A stretch of 64,000 nt of DNA from Phoronis australis (lineage: Eukaryota > Phoronida > Phoronidae): contig NMRA01000414.1 in assembly GCA_002633005.1 (NCBI GenBank), positions 337,799 through 401,798 on the forward strand, given 5' to 3'. The position numbers and the translations under genes were made by a program. Positions 49,401 through 61,900 of the stretch are shown here, in pieces. Every line of letters starts with the position of its first letter. The stretch's first letter is position 1. The notes beneath the pieces are model-generated. The model did no database searches and had not been told where the DNA came from. It saw only the letters and a list, made by a program, of their open reading frames with translations.

Positions 49401-52400
49401 TCATTCGAAAGCTATCGCTTAATTAGTTTGTTTGGGGTTGAATCCTTTGATCTAATTTTTAATACCGTGTGCTAGATTCCTACAGACCAGTGGATGATCA
49501 ATCAAAACTAGGTCGCTGCATATTCAATATTTTTAGGTCTATATAGGGGTAAAGCTCGTAACGCTAGGACTTCACTAAAAAGCAAGAATTCATGAAATTA
49601 CGTGACATGTTGTGTATTTTCAGTTGAAAACGTGATTTTGGCTAGATTTTTCTATTCCCAAGACAGCTACTGAACTCTACCCTAGTCTTCGTCCAGGGCC
49701 GCAAGGGTGAGAATCTCACGAGCACGCTAGTCTGAAGACTTCGAGACGTATGGTCAAGTATTGCAAGCGAAGCACACGATCACACTAGCTTCTTTAGCGA
49801 GATTCTTGCATCTGTGATGATTATCAGAGATAGAGAATTTGTAAGGGTAGTGAAGCGTGGTTACGTGGGTGTATATTAGTTTTTGATATGTGTTATAGTA
49901 CAGGCACTTACACAACACTAAGGCAGGGATGCAGTGCCCCTGTAGCAAATGCGTGTGCGGCACTGCGCCAGCGCGCCGTTCTGAGTGCTGGGCCTTACAC
50001 CGCTTAACACATTACACGAATGAGCACTACCAAGAAGACACTGAAAAACGAAAGACGTTTGAACTGCAAACAGATTTTTAATGAAAAATTTTCGTTTCAA
50101 CCCAAAAATTGCGTTGTCAGAAGCACGTCTGAATGTTAGTCAGTGGTGGCTCATTCCTTGCTAACTGTCCCATTCAAAATTATTAAGCAAGCCCAGAACG
50201 GCTGCACGAAGATTTCAATCATTCGCCGGGATGCAGGTAAGTGGCAGCAAAACTTATTGTCCGGCGATAGTTGGGCATTTGCAAAGGCCAGGACGTTTTA
50301 AAATAAAAACGTTTCGTAAACACGCAAGTTGATGTCAGGCGTGCATGTTCAATGTCACAGTCGGGAGTCGAACAGCACGGCCTATTTAAACCAGAGCACA
50401 TGTTACGCTACAACGAAAAGTTGCAGCCTTCGGTGTATTTCCTATTTGTATTTTCATCAGAAATTTTCGTTAGGCGGAACTCGGTGATTCTTTTCATAGC
50501 TAAAGCGCCAAACACAAGCTAAACGCAAGACAATCGAGTAACGGTCGTGACATCGTCAAGACAAGGTAAAAATTACAAACCCGTTATACCGATTCTCGGA
50601 CTCGAGCCTTATACAGTAGTAATCATCCGTTGAACGCTTTAGTGACACGGGAGTTGCGTCGATCCCAAATTACCGTATCTAAAATTTTCCTTGTCCGAAA
50701 GTCGCGGGACAAAATTCTGATGTTTATGACAATGTCCGAAATTCGAGGATCTTTGAAAAACTGTTTTTGGACCTTGTACGAATTTCGTGGACTATGAAAA
50801 ACTCATTTCGTAAATATTTATTCTTGGTCGAAAATGGCGGGCCGTCCGAAAATCACGCGACTTTACCGTAATTATACATCATGGTAAAATCAATGACCCA
50901 CATGAGGATCGATGATTGCTTCAATGTCAAGAACTTTTAAACATTTTTTCAGGGGCAAATGGGCCCCGAAATTGAGGCAGAGAGTGCGAGATGTGCCATT
51001 GAATGACTGTCTGTTGGGTCCAGCTGGAGAGGATGGGAGTTACCAAAATACAGCTAGACACATAAACTACTAGTACCTCATGACTCATGTCAGTGTATAA
51101 ATAAATAGGTACCAGTAATTTGCGTGCCGCAGGCTGGATAGGAAACAGAACATGAGTCACAAAAATAGTGGTCCCTAGGTAGTTTCACCACCTCTGGTAT
51201 GGCCAGAGGTGGATAAACACAAAGAGTAACTGCAGCATATTTTAAGTATGTATACATACACATACACATATACAGGACTCAATCCTTAGCATGTCAACTT
51301 GACAAATGCGACCTGGCAAAACTGCCTAGACCCGAGACAATGCCATCTTTTCAAATACCTTCCGTTGTCAACATCTTAGTGTTTATTTTGATAGACAATA
51401 AGTTAGGTGAAGCGCTACTTTAATGTCCGAGACCCGTCTAACTTAACACTTTGTACAGGCCATTTTGATGCACAGAATTCTTGAACGCATACAATGACGT
51501 AACATGGAACGCTGTTTAGAGGAGTTTTCAAACGGAAAAGTGTCCCACATCATTCTCGGCATTTGCAGTTGAATTTCTCAGTCAAAAATATTGACGTGAC
51601 AATTTCACTCCTTTCAGCCACCCGATACAATACCTGAATATATACCAGATACCTACTACTGCAGTACCCAAGACAATACTTCAAGGCAAATTACCCACCC
51701 CAGACAATACCGGAGGGGGGAAAAACAACCCACTCCAGTTCGCAGCACATCTCTCCTACTAGTACTCATTCCCATTATGGGAGAATCCCTCCGGGATAAA
51801 AATTTCCTCCTTGGTAGCTAATGCTGTTTAAAATACACGAGGCATTTTGCATGATAGTGATGTTTCAGGTGACTTCCGAGTGTGACGTACAGTAGAATAA
51901 AGGCCTTTCCAAATCACTTGCCAATCAGCAACTGCATCTTGGACGAATGATTTGGACAATATGCTCACACGCCGAAGTGGACAGCATCACAGTTTCAACT
52001 GGCCCCGGTAGAGACAGTGACCATCCCATAGCTAGCCCTCCACAAGCCAGAAGCTTTTCGATAAAAACATCAAAATGATTTTGCTATAGTATTTTCCGGA
52101 GACAGGGACACCTTGGCTTAGCAAGGAGGCCTTTGACGGCTCTTTAACTCTTCTCAGCTCAAAAAAATACTCCTGCAATCTGGGCCAACTTTTTTTTCGA
52201 AGAGTCCTCTGTTCATTTGCCCAATCGGCAACTGGCCACAATTACAATGCTCGTACCAGGAGATATGATGTCGAAGATATGTGGTTCCAATACCAGCATT
52301 CACTGTGGATTTCTTAACATTACAATCAATAACCAGTGTTAATAACAGGCCTATTATAATATTCTGAAGATCAAACTGGTTTTCCAAATCAAGCACCGCT

Positions 52401-52935
52401 ATATTTGACCACTGTCACATGACGAATACTCTCTACCCTGATGCCTACATGAAGAAATGGGAGGTTTAGGTTATTGTACATTACTCATTAGTTCTAGTGG
52501 TGACTGAAGTAGACAATGACCATCGTCTTAGCTGGCGAAGGTGACTGGGTGACAATTGAGGTTTGAGGTGCATACCTTTAGACTAAAGAATTTCTCGATG
52601 CTGAAATCGGACACAGATTTTGCATCGTCGACAGCCGTTTTAGAGCCAACGTTAACTGTTGTCATGGACGATCTGTCTGGCTCTTGGCTTGGGTTGTAGC
52701 GTTGAGTGTTGGGTGGATTCGAAGAAACTGTCCGAACTTGTGCGGAACCCGCGAATGTAACACCACGGTCATTGCCATTTTCGGCAACTGAATCAATGTG
52801 CAAAGTTGCACCATTAAACCCTGGGTCTCTTTGATTTCTGTCGTCATCTAAACGTTGATCTCCTTGCATCTGCCTTGTTTTATCAGAGCCACTAACTTCC
52901 GTGTGAATTCGCACTTCTTGCATATCTTCCGCCAT
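43495..52935 (-). CDS. TPRG1L: Tumor protein p63-regulated gene 1-like protein (hSac2 domain)
   Basis: Four exons: 52576-52935, 48994-49088, 44664-44840 and 43495-43840, in phase, 325 aa (human TPRG1L about 270). The N-terminal 110 residues are polar and low in complexity, as in the vertebrate protein. The hSac2 domain shared with INPP5F runs from about 113 to the end. Conserved landmarks are FFSLKPGAFENAV at about 116-128, WLLTQIDHWDNEKE (148-161), LVYPEKSLM and the PSFGQKWNPF segment, ending in GVSF. In mammals TPRG1L (Mover) is a presynaptic vesicle-associated protein that binds bassoon and calmodulin. It has no catalytic CX5R motif. The ATG at 52933-52935 was chosen for its CAACATGGCGG context, which overlaps YY1- and ETS-like motifs. 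An in-frame ATG 27 codons upstream is less likely. The gene could equally be pro-orthologous to both TPRG1 and TPRG1L. Confidence 0.9.
46243..46433. repeat. 97-bp tandem duplication, diverged
   Basis: AACCAGCATAATTTAAGTGG at 46243 recurs as AACCATCATACTTTAAGTGG at 46340, and similarity continues through GATCACC and CATTTA. It lies in TPRG1L intron 2. Confidence 0.75.
48692..48880. repeat. Dispersed repeat, copy 1 (pair with 61617)
   Basis: Shares order and sequence with 61617-61795: GAAATATTTT, TGTAAAATTTA, CAT-GAA, repeated AGAGGAAA blocks, a CCTCT-A-GGGAA inverted motif and a closing AAGCC. It is A-rich on the plus strand and has no coding potential. It lies in TPRG1L intron 2, just 3' of exon 2 in transcript order. 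Confidence 0.65.
49547..49682. mobile_element. Short MITE, family shared with 58853
   Basis: GTGATTTTGGCTAGATTTTT and CAGCTACTGAACTCTACCC match the reverse complement of the element at 58853-59004. The left end GGGTAAAGCTCGTAACGCTAGG is a diverged TIR. It lies in TPRG1L intron 1. Confidence 0.7.
50671..50873. mobile_element. Possible MITE with internal repeats
   Basis: The ends AATTACCGTA and TACCGTAATT are imperfect inverted copies. The interior repeats GTCCGAAANTCGNGG about five times with variations. The ends resemble those of the 19827 MITE (TACCGTAAT). It lies in TPRG1L intron 1. Boundaries are approximate. Confidence 0.5.
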
Positions 52936-55872
52936 GTTGTTGTTTTTTGATCGATGTAATAAAACACACGAGAGAGGTCGCTGTCTCACTAAATAAAGTA
53001 AATGACCAAAGCCCACATGATCGTGTTTACACCCGAGTGTGTAATTGTATACACACCGTTGTCACGTGGTTTGGTAAGGCCCTATAATGTTGCAGCTGAT
53101 GATGGTGCTGCCGGGATAAAACTTTTACCGACAGCTTATTATGTCATGGTTTTTCTGGATACTGATGAACCAATTTCAAGAGGTAGCCTACAAGACTGAT
53201 CGATCTTCATCATGGCAAATCAATTTTTCGGTTCAGTTTGCAAAAGTTCGTTGAACGCTGCACAAGGCATCATTATATAACGCGACCCCGGCCGCGACCA
53301 AGCCATCTCGTCTTTTTTTACATGGCTCAGTTATGAAATAATCAGTATCCGTAATTGAAACACCAAAGAATCATCAAATCATGATAACCACAACTTGTTG
53401 AAACAGAAACCTAACGCATGAATTAGGCCTATTGATATGCAACTTCCATCGGCGATACAGCTACTGCATTCGGCCGCGCGACGGAGTGACTTGGGCCGCC
53501 GCAATTGGAAAATCTCAAATTTGTTCTTCCATGTGATGGCGTAGTATAAGTAATCGGATATTAACGGTTAATTTGGTCACGCGCAGTGAATATGAGTACC
53601 GGAAAACGCTTGACTCCGCCAAGTTACCAACAGTGCGGTATGAAATCTTGTACGCATTCATTCACTCATTTCGACTTACCGGTAGTTGGCTCCAACGGAT
53701 TTTACGTTTCAACTGAAGTCACCGTCGCTCGACTAGATCTATAGAAGGGTATCTGACTGTTGATCATTGAATTTTCAAGCTACCCTTTGTCTTTGCGAAA
53801 TTTTCACTAATGCGATTTGCTCAGTACCAGTCCATCGATAAGTTTCTGAATATATCTAGGCCTATACTTGCCGCCGTGAGATAGCTTCAAGGGCAATCCT
53901 TGGGATCGATACCTAAGCCTCAGAACTAGGCCCAGATTCAAGACAAGTGTTCTACAAAAAATATTTTTACGAGCCTACGTTGCTTGAATCGACTTCGCTG
54001 CGAAATGTGAAGAAAACCGAATGCAAATATTGTTTTTTCCCTCACGTGACACGAACGCGATGTAAATTTACACCGGCACCCGGCGGGTGCAGATTTGCGG
54101 ATGGTGTAAAATTGCTACATACTAACAGGGCGCAACAATTCTGAAATCAATGCACAATCAGGCATCGGAATACCAGCAAGATTTCAATTTCTCATCCACG
54201 CGTTGCATGTCCAAATATTGAAGTGAATTTCCCTGAGACAAGACAATACTCCAGAATCAAACAAATCAGTGGTCCATGGCGAGAATGACTGAAAAAATAG
54301 ACAAGGGGCACCTTGATTGAATGCCTCAGAAACCATGAAATCCGGAACTGAATAAGCAGGGCATCTGGGTCTAAAGTGCCTCAAAAATACTCTAAAATGC
54401 CCCAGCAATATTCTTTTCATTTTTAACGGCGTGCAAACCACAGTGATGAGCGTATCACATGAACTTGAAAAGTGACTGCGGTCCGATGGAGTGGTGGGAC
54501 GGAGTGATAAGCCTTCAAAATGCAGAACAGTTGACGAGTATGTAACTGTACAGCATTTCGTATCTTTGCCGGATGTCGTATCTTGGACTGTTGCATCTGA
54601 TTTAGTCAAGTGTTACGCTAACTACACCAAAAATGTAATTTTAACATTGGTTTACTTGAGAATATCAAAGTGGCAGGTTTTAGCCTATTAGCAGCTATGA
54701 AAAACGACATTCCCATCCGATGTTCTGTAACTTTCGACATCCCTCAAAAGTTGGAGAAAAATTCGAAAACTCAGTTTGATGTTTGTTAAACGGGCAAGCG
54801 TGACCTGCGCTTTTAGCGGATTACTAAGGCAACGGTGGAGAAAGACCACCCACCACGAACAGGTATACCCAATCTGTGACAAACTATTAAGTTTTTAGTT
54901 TATTACTGCATTTATCTTTCAAGATAGGAGCTAATGACGCATTAGCAGGTGCCAGAACGAGGATTGGTTGAAATCATCGAAACAGGGTTAGTATAATCTT
55001 TAAATTAAAATTCAGAACCTCCACAATTGTAAGTGTTCATACTATATATGCACATATTCCATGAAAAGCTGTCTATTCACAATTCATTGCGTGTTGACCA
55101 GGCCAGTGTAAACGGTAAATTGAATTCAATAGGACCGTCATGCACTTATTGCATATTAATTAAATAATGACAAATTCTTGTTGCTGAACCACCTTGTGTT
55201 GTAAATGGAGAATTCAGTGTTATCGGGCTAAGTGTCAAAGGTCACGACAGTCAAGGTGTTTTGATCTAGGATCGCCATCATCTTATTACTCTCAGGAAAT
55301 TGACCTATCGCCAGGATTTTGAGTAACGGCTTAACTGACCATTTAGAACGCCGCATTATTGACACATCTTCGTTTCTAAGCCGCCATTTTACCCGACAAA
55401 CCACACGTTGCCGGGTAAAACTTATTGTTTGTTAGTCGACATTACGCAAGGGGGCGGATCTTGCGATAGGTCAACTGACAACATAAAACATGGTTCACTC
55501 TGAAAGTAGGAAGCTTGTATCTGTCACAGGTTAGACAATGCGACCAGGTGTTTTAAGCAAAACCTAGATGTACAGGTGCCTTCAACCAAAACATTGATTT
55601 GAATCCCATCCTTACAAAATTTGTTTCAACTTGTTCCTCAAATCAGTTGACACAAAGGTTGGTCTAGTGAGAAACAGCCACTGAGTTCCTCGCAACATTA
55701 AGGTCACTGGTGGCCTATAAAAGGTCCAACATGTTTGCCCACTTCTGCCCACACCCCATCCACGATCCTAGATGATTTCTTGCAAATTAAATCGAAATTT
55801 TCCAATCATCAAGTAACTTAGATACAATGTAGAATTTTGAAAATTATAACAGACATGTTTAATTTCATGAAT
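52936..55872. other. Intergenic region between TPRG1L and REV1
   Basis: Holds the presumed TPRG1L promoter next to 52935 and the REV1 downstream flank. No exon with splice sites and recognisable similarity was found. The part at about 53270-53700 has more CpG than its surroundings, consistent with a 5' flank. Confidence 0.5.
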
Positions 55873-55878
55873 TTTATT
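55873..55878 (-). terminator. REV1: REV1 poly(A) signal
   Basis: Minus-strand AATAAA about 40 bp beyond the REV1 stop (55919-55921), implying a very short 3' UTR. Confidence 0.7.
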
Positions 55879-55918
55879 ATATATTGCACAACCAGAGTTT
55901 CTAGACATAATCTTTCAT

Positions 55919-58900
55919 CTATCCAAGAACTTCTGACAAGAACTTCAGTTTACTGCCATACATATCTATCACACTAATTTGCGTCTCAGTTGCTATGGTT
56001 TCAAAGGCAACTTTCCATGCATTGCTGACATTTTCTTTCTTCAACTGCCTGAAACCGAAACGACCAAGGTTAATACTACAATACTTCCAACAAATTATCA
56101 AAACTTAATGACAAAATCTAAACCAAATTTAACCAAAAATTTCTCGTACACTCAGTAGAAAACATTTTATCCTGGTGACAGTTACATTACTCATGATACT
56201 AGCGAGTGAGACATAATGGCAGTTAAAAGTGATCATTGTTGTCTCTTGTGATGATGGTAAAAAACGAGAAAAAAATTACGTACTAGGAGACGTTTAATTA
56301 GTTGAACTTGACATTTCAAGCCTGCAGCTCAGGCCCTTGATCACATGACTGTCGTTCTCATCTTTACATCCGTGAAATCAAACATGATCTGGGCACCTGC
56401 TTTGCAGAACACAAAAAAACTGGACAAACCTGTTGTTATTGGTGACCACTGAGTTTCATCTGGTCACACCATCAATGATGACAATACACAAGTTTTATCC
56501 AGAGAGGAACATTGGTACTCCCATAAGACCAAATAGGTCATTTAAGTGCTATCCCCCCACTTAACTGTGACTAGGGACTGCATACTCCTATTTATGATCA
56601 GGTGTTACTTCCGGTTTCACAACGGCAGAAGGAACACTCATGTGATCAAGGGCCTGAGCTACAGGCTTGAAACCTTATGCTGAACTAACTAATTGTCTCC
56701 TTGTAAGGGATTTTTCTCGTTTTTTACCTGAGACCTCATGAGGTCATGTGCATCACTAGATGCATGGTGTCATCTAGTAAAGACTCACGTGATTTTGCTT
56801 GTTATGGTATACTCTCACCAATCCGAACACAATATGGCTTCGAGTGAAATTTTATTTAGGTGCACTAGATTTCCAAAAACAGTCATGCATGTAATTTTAA
56901 GTTTTTGAGCCTCTGCACTTGGTGGTATGTTTTGGCAAAGCCAAACAGGTAGACTTACCTGTATAAGAACTTTAATACCAAGTCAATCTGAGGCATATTT
57001 TTGTCATGAAGAAGATCAGTAAAATACTGAATAATGCGATTAACATCTTCTATTTCTGGATCTGAAACAGTATAAAATGCTCAATGCTTGGCCCAACTAC
57101 AAAATTATTGTCAACGTTTTGCAATTATAATGTTTAACCTTCACCCTATAATTTCATCCACAGTAACTTCTAACGTTAAAATTACTAAATGTAAAGGACA
57201 GACTTTCATAAAATTTGTAATGTTACAGTCCATTCTTTGTATGCAAATTTATATAAATTGTCTTTCTTTCAAGGATATATTACAAGATTCAAGGCCCTTT
57301 CAAGGATGTTTCCAAATTCAAGGACATTTCAAAGGTGCTCTCACTATCAAGGACTTTTCAAGGGCCACATTTATAGTGATTTCATCCCAGTGCAGGGTCC
57401 CTAAAACACAGAGCTAACTAAAGGTGCGAGATACAACACACGTAAAATATGGTTAACATGACCTGAATGCATATTTTTACTTCAAAATTACAAACAGCCT
57501 TTAGCTACCTTCTGTAGATTGTAACCAATCCAGTAGTAAATGCTTAACATCAGCCAATGAGCTGGCCCCACATAAACTCACGACATTGTTCTCGTCTGAC
57601 TTCGTATTTGTTGACCCTGGCTCAGATGGTGGAGCAGCAGAGCCCTGTAGAAAGAAGTTTATTTCTGTACTACAGTAATTCCAGCTATAGATTATACACA
57701 ACACCATGTTTTTACAAGGAATTCCCAAAAGAGGCGCCACTTTCCACTTAGCGAGCAGACGGCTTACTTGCCGGAAGTAAAACCACCACTCACACCAGAC
57801 GGCACTAGTTAATTTGACTTCTTGGGTAACAGTGTTGGTTGCACCTTGTGCGTACAATCACAGATTACATCCACTGAGAACATACAGAGTTGGTGGCCCA
57901 TGTACCAGAGTTTACATTTACTTAGTACAACAAAGTGGGAAAGAGACTTACAAGCTAACTAAAGCAGCTCTTAAACCCACTTTCAGCAGTAAAATAAACT
58001 ATTAACTTGATTTGCACCATTTAGTGCAAAAACTAGCATCGACTTGGTCTTTACTCAGAAGATAAATTATTTCTTGACCAGGGAAGAACTGAAACATCCA
58101 TAAGTTAATTGCTTGTGACCATGCTAAGCGTTTTAAATGACCAGCCATGACAAGAACACATTATTGAGCCTCATCTTAAGCCATAACAAATCATCAGGTC
58201 ATTCCAAGGTCAAGAATTGACCTCTTATATGAGTAAGGAATAAGTTCAATAAAAGTTTTACTATAATAGTAAATGCCCTAAATCAAAAGTTATTTTTTGA
58301 TGTAAGGCAGGTCAAACGATTAATTCCTCTGAAACACTGTGTGTCCGGGCTGAGACTGCAAGTTGCCTTGAGAGACTTTATTTAGATGATCCAGCACAAC
58401 CACCAGTGTGGACAAAAATAAATTACTAGGACAGGTGTACCTTAACACTGACAAGACCCCACCTTTTGATGCTATGCAACGTGTTCCTGCGCAAAGGTCA
58501 CGTTGACTACTTAGTTTGAAAAACTAATGCAGAATAATGATTCGTTCAATATACTCTTAGCCAACTGCCAATCACGACACGGAATGTCTTATTTATTGGT
58601 CATACAGCTAATTTTGGCAGCAGCTCCGCCCACATGATGTCAGTAAATACATAACAGTGCCTCAGTCAGATACAGCACCCAATGGCCAGGTGCTGCCACT
58701 TGCAGATTGATGTGCCATCTGGACACAAAGTGAACCAGCATGAGCAGATGTGTTTGCCATTGACTTAAAGTTGACGTCAATTTTTATTGCCGGCAACCAT
58801 ATTTTGAGTACCCATTAACACGCACTTAAGACTAGTTTTAGAATACACAACAGGGTAGAGTTCAGTAGCTGTCTCGCGGCTAGAAAAATCTAGCCAAAAT

Positions 58901-61900
58901 CACGTTCTCATTTAAAATACACAACAATGCCTAGTGTAATCTCGCGAAGGTCTTGATTTTTAGCGAGGTCCTAGCATAGGTCCTAGCATTACTGAACCCT
59001 ACCCAGGTCTTGCTTACCTCAACGGCATTGTGAGTTTCTGGAAACTTAAGACTGGTAGGATGTAATGTCTTTTTGTGCCTAGCTGGGCGTCCCCTAGGTG
59101 CCTGCAAGTCAAGAAATACAAGGTAATTTACCATAAACTAATAGCGCAGCGGTATACACCATGCAGTCATGAGCAGATCCCGCCATCTTCCAAGACACAG
59201 TTCTCTATTCAGTTAATAATACACAGTAGTTGAAATAAAGAAGGAACCTGACTGTTCAAAAAGATGATAGCTAAAAAATCATAATCCAAAATTTTGCAGT
59301 AATTATCTTCTTATTTTACACAAAAAAATTGCTAAATTTATCATTTGCCCGCTTTTCAAAGATTATTTTACTGCAAATAAATTGAAACTTTGTCAAATAT
59401 TGTTAGGTGACACCTACACAGTACAATCTAGGCTAGCAATGGACAAACGTTTCCTTTATCTTTATTTTCGTGAAGAAATTCAACAACTTTTCTACACTTT
59501 TCGGCCATATTGTATTAAAAATTTCTGTTACTAAGTTCCTCTAAATTTGCACTTTTGTTTTAGATCACTTGCCATTATTGTAAAACAGATCCGAATTTAA
59601 ACCTTAATCCGATGAAAAGTGGTTTCTAGGCTCTGTGTTATTGCTGAAGACTATGCCTGACACATAAAATGACCCGCCGAGACAACCCGACTTGTAGAGG
59701 CTGATCTCAACCAATAACCAACTGTCTTTCAAAGACTAGAAATCCCTTTAATTTCACTGAAGACCAGTTTTAAACCAACTCATAATGGTAAAGTGGTCTA
59801 TATCAAAATTACAGTTTCAGACGGACAGTGAAATTAACCTGTTTAAATTATACAGATACGAAACCTTGAATGTTGGACTGTTTTTTGACTTTGGTGAAGC
59901 TTTACGAGGTGATCTGGCAGCTCGGACATCAGGAGCCTGTTTCAGCTGAACTGAATGTTGTGCACCTGATGCTGGTTGAACCTGATCTCTGTAAGCCTTT
60001 CTGAGTTCTTCTTGAAGGTCATTAGGTAAGGCTTCGAAGCAGCTTGGGTCTATCTGAAAGCCAAATTGACGCAGAAAGACAATGAAGTCATGGTGTCAGC
60101 ATGAAATACTACCTTTTTCAAAGTTCAAAAATTCTTTGGGGTTATTAAGATCACTCTGATAAACAGTTGTGTACATAAGCCAAGTCGCCTCATTGTGTTG
60201 CTCATGCAGATTACATAAGAGAGGTTGGGACATATCAACCAGTGCTCGACACCTAGCATCTAGCGACTTGGTGAAAATCTCAGGTCGGCAAAACTGACAT
60301 TGAAATCGTAGACTACAAAAATTTGTAATTTTTCCCAGGTCGCAAAACACAATCTGAGTTTGCATATTTAGTGACCTCAGTGCTGTTCACCAAATCAAGC
60401 ACTGTCAACAAAGCAACAGCAGAAGCAAATCATGTTATTTCTCTTTATCTGTTGTAGTTTTTAGTGGCAGATCTTAGACTAGTTTTTGTACTCCGCAGGA
60501 CCAAAAAGCCACAAGCAGGCAGCAGTTACCAAGGACACAAATCTCTGTTGTCTTTAATCCCCCACACAAAAGAAGCCAGTCATAAAAGTCTAGGCACTGT
60601 TGTAATAGCCTAAATGTAATCCCAAATCATAAGAAGGATTCATAGTTGCCAGTTGATTTCAGTGAGACAAGCAGCTGAGTAATCCAAGTAACATACAATG
60701 TTGTGCTGAATGTAAGGAATTACAGAGAAGTCTTTACATGTTCATAGCACGAGAATAAATTGATTATTTGCTCACCTGACCAAAATCTACAATGTCTTCA
60801 TGAAGTACAAGAAATTTCACATGAAAAGTAAGAGAATGATGTAAACGCCAATAGCATTATTTAAAATAAATACAAATCAAACAGTGCTGATGTGTAAAAG
60901 TTCGACGGAAACAATAAATTATTCAGTAATACCTACGACCATCTCTTCCTGCTATGACTCATATGTAGATATTAGATAAACGGCCAACAAACATGGCAAT
61001 ATTCGGATATAGCGTTCACATATTTTGAGAATTAGTTTAATGCCCGTTACTTAAAGCAGAAACTGGTTCTCAAAATTCGAGCGCATTGTAGCCAACTATT
61101 CCCACAAACACAACACAACTTCTCCATTCAGTACTTTGTCCTGAACATGTTTAGAACACTTATAATTCACCCACTGCTGAAAACTAAAGCCTACCTGTGA
61201 GAATGACGGCAAAGCAACTATGGGGCTTGATGGTATCTCGTCAGAAGACTGTGCACTCAGCGGCAGTTGACTTTGCCAGTGGGAACAGCCTGGTTCGGAA
61301 CCTGACGTCAGTACCCTCTTACCTGCTGATGAGTGTTGGTAGGAGGCCAACACCTGCTCTCGTATATCAGCAGGGAGCTCCTTCAATACCTCTGGGTCTA
61401 ACTGTAAACAGGTGAAGGAATCTATAACAACTAAAAGAAGCAAAAATCCAACTATCGCCAAATAGGTGAAATTTCATACTAGCTGACAATGGGCAAAGAA
61501 AACATTTTCCTTCTTCTAATTCAAGATTCCAAATTAAATTTTTCAATTGTAAATACCGGAGCTTGGAATGATCAATGATAACAAGAGGAAAATTTCCCGT
61601 ACCCCAATTAAGTAGGCTTGAGGTATAGAAATATTTTCTGTGTTGTAAAATTTAACTGACAGAAATAAATGGTTTTGCATGAAGAAAGGAAAAATAATGA
61701 TAAAAAGAGACAGAAAAGGAAACTGCAAGTCAAATAAGAAGAAACTGAAATAAAAAAGAGGAAATCCTCTTAAATGAGGAATTTCCAAGCCCTGAAATAA
61801 TTATATATTTATCTGACTTTATTTACACTTAGCAATTCAGTTATGATAATTAATAATATAAATAGTTAAATCGAATAGCATCTTCACTATAAAGTGCTGG

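Noticed and set aside
52528-53016. A longer TPRG1L N terminus from an upstream ATG
   Set aside because: The extra 27 residues look like translated 5' UTR. The MAEDM start has a better context.
57270-57370. Possible repeat element with CAAGGAC/TTTCAAGG units
   Set aside because: The motifs are short and irregular, and no boundaries could be set.
60096-60365. 89-aa minus-strand ORF with CRPEIFTKSLDARC
   Set aside because: It lies in a REV1 intron and resembles dispersed GCTCGACA-type repeats rather than a protein family.
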